Below are positions 5,231 to 6,396 of a stretch of 6,396 nt of DNA, one piece after another. The notes beneath the pieces are model-generated. The model saw only the letters and a program-made list of their open reading frames with translations, did not search any database and was not told the origin of the DNA. The DNA is taken from the NCBI GenBank assembly GCA_943914815.1, contig CALUDL010000092.1, positions 1 to 6,396 on the forward strand. Direction: 5' to 3'. Source of the stretch: an uncultured Brevibacterium sp. GTDB lineage: Bacteria; Actinomycetota; Actinomycetes; Actinomycetales; Brevibacteriaceae. Position 1 is the stretch's first letter; the number at the start of each line of letters is the position of its first letter. The position numbers and the translations under genes were made by a program.

Positions 5231-5454
5231 ATGACCGCGCTACAAGCGTTCACCAACCACGAGTTCGGCACGATCCGAACCATCACCTCGGGCGGGCAGG
5301 TCCTGTTCTGCGGCCGAGACGTGGCCAACGCTCTCGGCTACCAAGACCCCGCCAACGCCGTGAAGCTGTATGCAAGGGGGTGGCAAACTACCACCCCCTT
5401 GCAACGCCTGGTGGCGTCCAGCAGGTCAGGTTCAAAAGCAGTTTGATGTGTTGA
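5231..5454 (+). pseudogene. Bro-N phage antirepressor relic, frameshifted and truncated
   Basis: ATG 5231 has a good ribosome-binding site (AGGAG, 6-nt spacer). The first 45 codons match the start of the Bro-N domain found in phage antirepressors: FTNHEFGTIRTI, then VLFCGRDVANALGYQDPANAVK. After about 5365 the frame turns to unrelated sequence and stops at 5444-5446. The expected continuation CKGV....HPLATPGGVQQVRF appears in the -1 (+2) frame from 5371 and stops at 5452-5454. A single-base loss or two-base gain near 5366-5370 therefore broke the gene. Even in the restored frame it ends soon after VRFK, well short of a full Bro-N domain (about 100 residues) and lacking any C-terminal antirepressor domain. 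It is a prophage or mobile-element scar. A functional short DNA-binding fragment from the first frame (71 codons) cannot be excluded but is unlikely. Confidence 0.8.
5371..5403. repeat. Perfect 13-bp stem-loop at the Bro frameshift
   Basis: TGCAAGGGGGTGG (5371-5383) and CCACCCCCTTGCA (5391-5403) are exact reverse complements around the 7-nt loop CAAACTA. The stem includes GGGGG/CCCCC and would be very stable. It starts at the base where the Bro coding frame switches. There is no U-run after it, so it is not a standard terminator on either strand. Confidence 0.85.
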
Positions 5455-5495
5455 GTAGTTGGGTAACTCGAAGGAAACGAATGCCGTACACAAGA

Positions 5496-5534
5496 AAAGC
5501 CTGAGGGCGCTTACGTCCCTCAGACTCCTCTTTA
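5496..5534. terminator. Intrinsic terminator-like hairpin, possibly bidirectional
   Basis: CTGAGGG (5501-5507) pairs with CCCTCAG (5517-5523) across a 9-nt loop. AAGAAAAG lies on the left and CTCCTCTTTATT on the right, so there is a T-rich tail on both strands. It lies after the Bro relic and about 120 bp before the envelope gene, separating the two units. Confidence 0.5.
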
Positions 5535-5630
5535 TTCATGATGGGCGACCTTGTGCCCACCTTCGCGTAAACATTTTAACACCCCAAACCCCCTACCCCG
5601 CTCCTCACCTCGGCCGCCACAAAAGGTCGG

Positions 5631-5636
5631 TACAAT
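5631..5636 (+). promoter_or_regulatory. -10 box (TACAAT) giving a leaderless transcript
   Basis: TACAAT lies exactly 6 bases before the ATG at 5643 (TTCCGT between), so transcription should begin at or within a base of the start codon. No Shine-Dalgarno is present, which fits a leaderless message, common in actinomycetes. The -35 region (CCTCGG at 17 bp) is poor, as is usual for such promoters. Confidence 0.6.
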
Positions 5637-5642
5637 TTCCGT

Positions 5643-6396
5643 ATGAACACGCTTCCCCATCGTCCTACTGTGCTCGCAGTGGCCCTATGCGCCCTCTTCG
5701 CACTTTTCGCACCGGCGACCGCCGCCACGCCAGCCCACGCGGCCCCACCTCGGCAGGCCACCAGCCAGATCAACGCCGTGGCAAAGAAACACGCAAAGAA
5801 ACTAGGCAAAGCAACAGGCAGCATTCGCTGCGGCCTCCCCCGAGGTGGTTGCTACCGTGCCTTCAAACACGGCTCCATCCACTGGTCGCCCAAGACCGGC
5901 GCCCACGCCACCTGGGGTGCGATCCGTTGGATCTGGAAGAAAAATAACTGGGAACGCGGCAAATACGGTTACCCCACCGGGAGTGCGCGGATCGGCAACG
6001 ACGGGAAACTCCGCCAGAAGTTCCAACGCGGAACCATCACCACCGGCGTGATCAGAGCCGGCCTCCCGCACGGAATCAAACCCAAAGGCGGCCGACAGCT
6101 CGTCATCGCCCACACCGCCAAACGCTCCTCCAAAACCGGCACCGTGGAACTATGGGAGCTCCGCAACGACGAACGTTGGCACCGCAAACGCACCTTTAAA
6201 GGCGCCCGTTTCGGGTACAAGGGACTGGCGACCGCGAAGGACAAACGCGAAGGCGACGGCAAGACACCCATGGGGCAATACCGCATCCCCTTCACCTTTG
6301 GAACCAAAGCAAAACCCAAGGGCACTAAGATCGAGTACCGCCGCGCCGACCGCAACGACCAGTGGTGTGCACGGTCCGGCTCGCGCCACTACAACA
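5643..6396 (+). CDS. Secreted LGFP-repeat L,D-transpeptidase (YkuD-like) protein, C-terminus beyond window
   Basis: The 251 codons in view begin with a Sec signal peptide: a short basic N-terminus, hydrophobic VLAVALCALFALFAPA (10-25), and a likely signal peptidase I site at AHA|A (after residue 33). Residues about 60-134 carry LGFP-type repeats, which bind the actinobacterial envelope: CGLPRGGCYRAFKHGSIHWS (63-82), TGAHATWGAIRWIW, then YGYPTGSARI and QKFQRGTITT. From about residue 150 the sequence fits the beginning of a YkuD/ErfK-family L,D-transpeptidase: RQLVIAHTAKRSSKTGTVELW and KDKREGDGKTPMGQYRIPF (199-217), the block before the active site in this family. The catalytic His and Cys would lie past the right edge and cannot be checked. 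The protein is strongly basic. It is expected to act outside the membrane on peptidoglycan cross-links. ATG 5643 is chosen because of the TACAAT box 6 bases upstream and the signal peptide; there is no ribosome-binding site. The family call is good; enzymatic activity is unverified. Confidence 0.88.
   Translation, partial: MNTLPHRPTVLAVALCALFALFAPATAATPAHAAPPRQATSQINAVAKKHAKKLGKATGSIRCGLPRGGCYRAFKHGSIHWSPKTGAHATWGAIRWIWKKNNWERGKYGYPTGSARIGNDGKLRQKFQRGTITTGVIRAGLPHGIKPKGGRQLVIAHTAKRSSKTGTVELWELRNDERWHRKRTFKGARFGYKGLATAKDKREGDGKTPMGQYRIPFTFGTKAKPKGTKIEYRRADRNDQWCARSGSRHYN

Noticed and set aside
5371..5403. Programmed -1 frameshift producing a full Bro protein
   Set aside because: No slippery heptamer upstream, the frame switch coincides with the hairpin base instead of lying 5-9 nt before it, and the restored frame is still truncated.
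5152..5454. 100-aa plus-strand frame as an independent gene
   Set aside because: Only its last 28 or so codons are meaningful, and they are the frameshifted continuation of the Bro-N domain. The start has no support.
5576..6389. Several minus-strand frames opposite the envelope gene
   Set aside because: Shadows of the GC-rich plus-strand gene, which has a signal peptide, LGFP repeats and L,D-transpeptidase motifs.

Overview
The window looks like chromosome of a moderately GC-rich Gram-positive actinomycete (Actinomycetota). The main evidence is at the right edge: a secreted, basic LGFP-repeat protein with the start of an L,D-transpeptidase domain, a combination typical of actinobacterial cell envelopes, read from what looks like a leaderless actinobacterial promoter. 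I cannot name a species.

Bases 1-3343 form one minus-strand operon of three tightly packed genes. In transcription order these are a NYN-domain (PIN-like) protein; a 639-residue protein fusing an N-terminal helix-turn-helix, an N6-adenine methyltransferase fold and an HsdS-like target-recognition region; and the first 286 codons of a type I restriction-modification methylase HsdM, whose C-terminus (and perhaps hsdS/hsdR) lies beyond the left edge. The middle protein keeps a nearly normal SAM-binding motif, but its catalytic NPP(Y/F) motif reads EPPL, so it may bind DNA without methylating it. A strong promoter (TTGACG, 17 bp, TAATGT) precedes the NYN gene. It is overlaid by an array of TTCACA(G) half-sites that includes an 18-bp palindrome, suggesting dedicated control of the operon.

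Bases 3344-3683 are an AT-rich intergenic control region. A small plus-strand gene of 55 codons (3684-3851) follows. It converges on an Abi_2/AbiF-type HEPN abortive-infection gene (3865-4806, minus). Directly upstream of abiF, on the same strand, is a roughly 180-nt stretch able to fold into several helices ending in a terminator-like hairpin. It matches in position and character the abiF-associated structured RNA, the presumed partner or antitoxin of the protein.

Bases 5012-5230 contain no gene I can support, only hairpins. At 5231-5454 is a frameshifted, truncated Bro-N phage antirepressor relic with a perfect 13-bp stem-loop at the frameshift. A terminator-like hairpin follows at about 5500-5530. 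From 5643 to the right edge runs the secreted LGFP/L,D-transpeptidase gene, cut by the window end.

Overall this is a small defence island (type I RM with unusual accessory genes, plus an AbiF/ncRNA module) beside a prophage scar and a cell-wall gene. The best candidate for something undescribed is the NYN / HTH-pseudomethylase-TRD / HsdM operon with its operator array.
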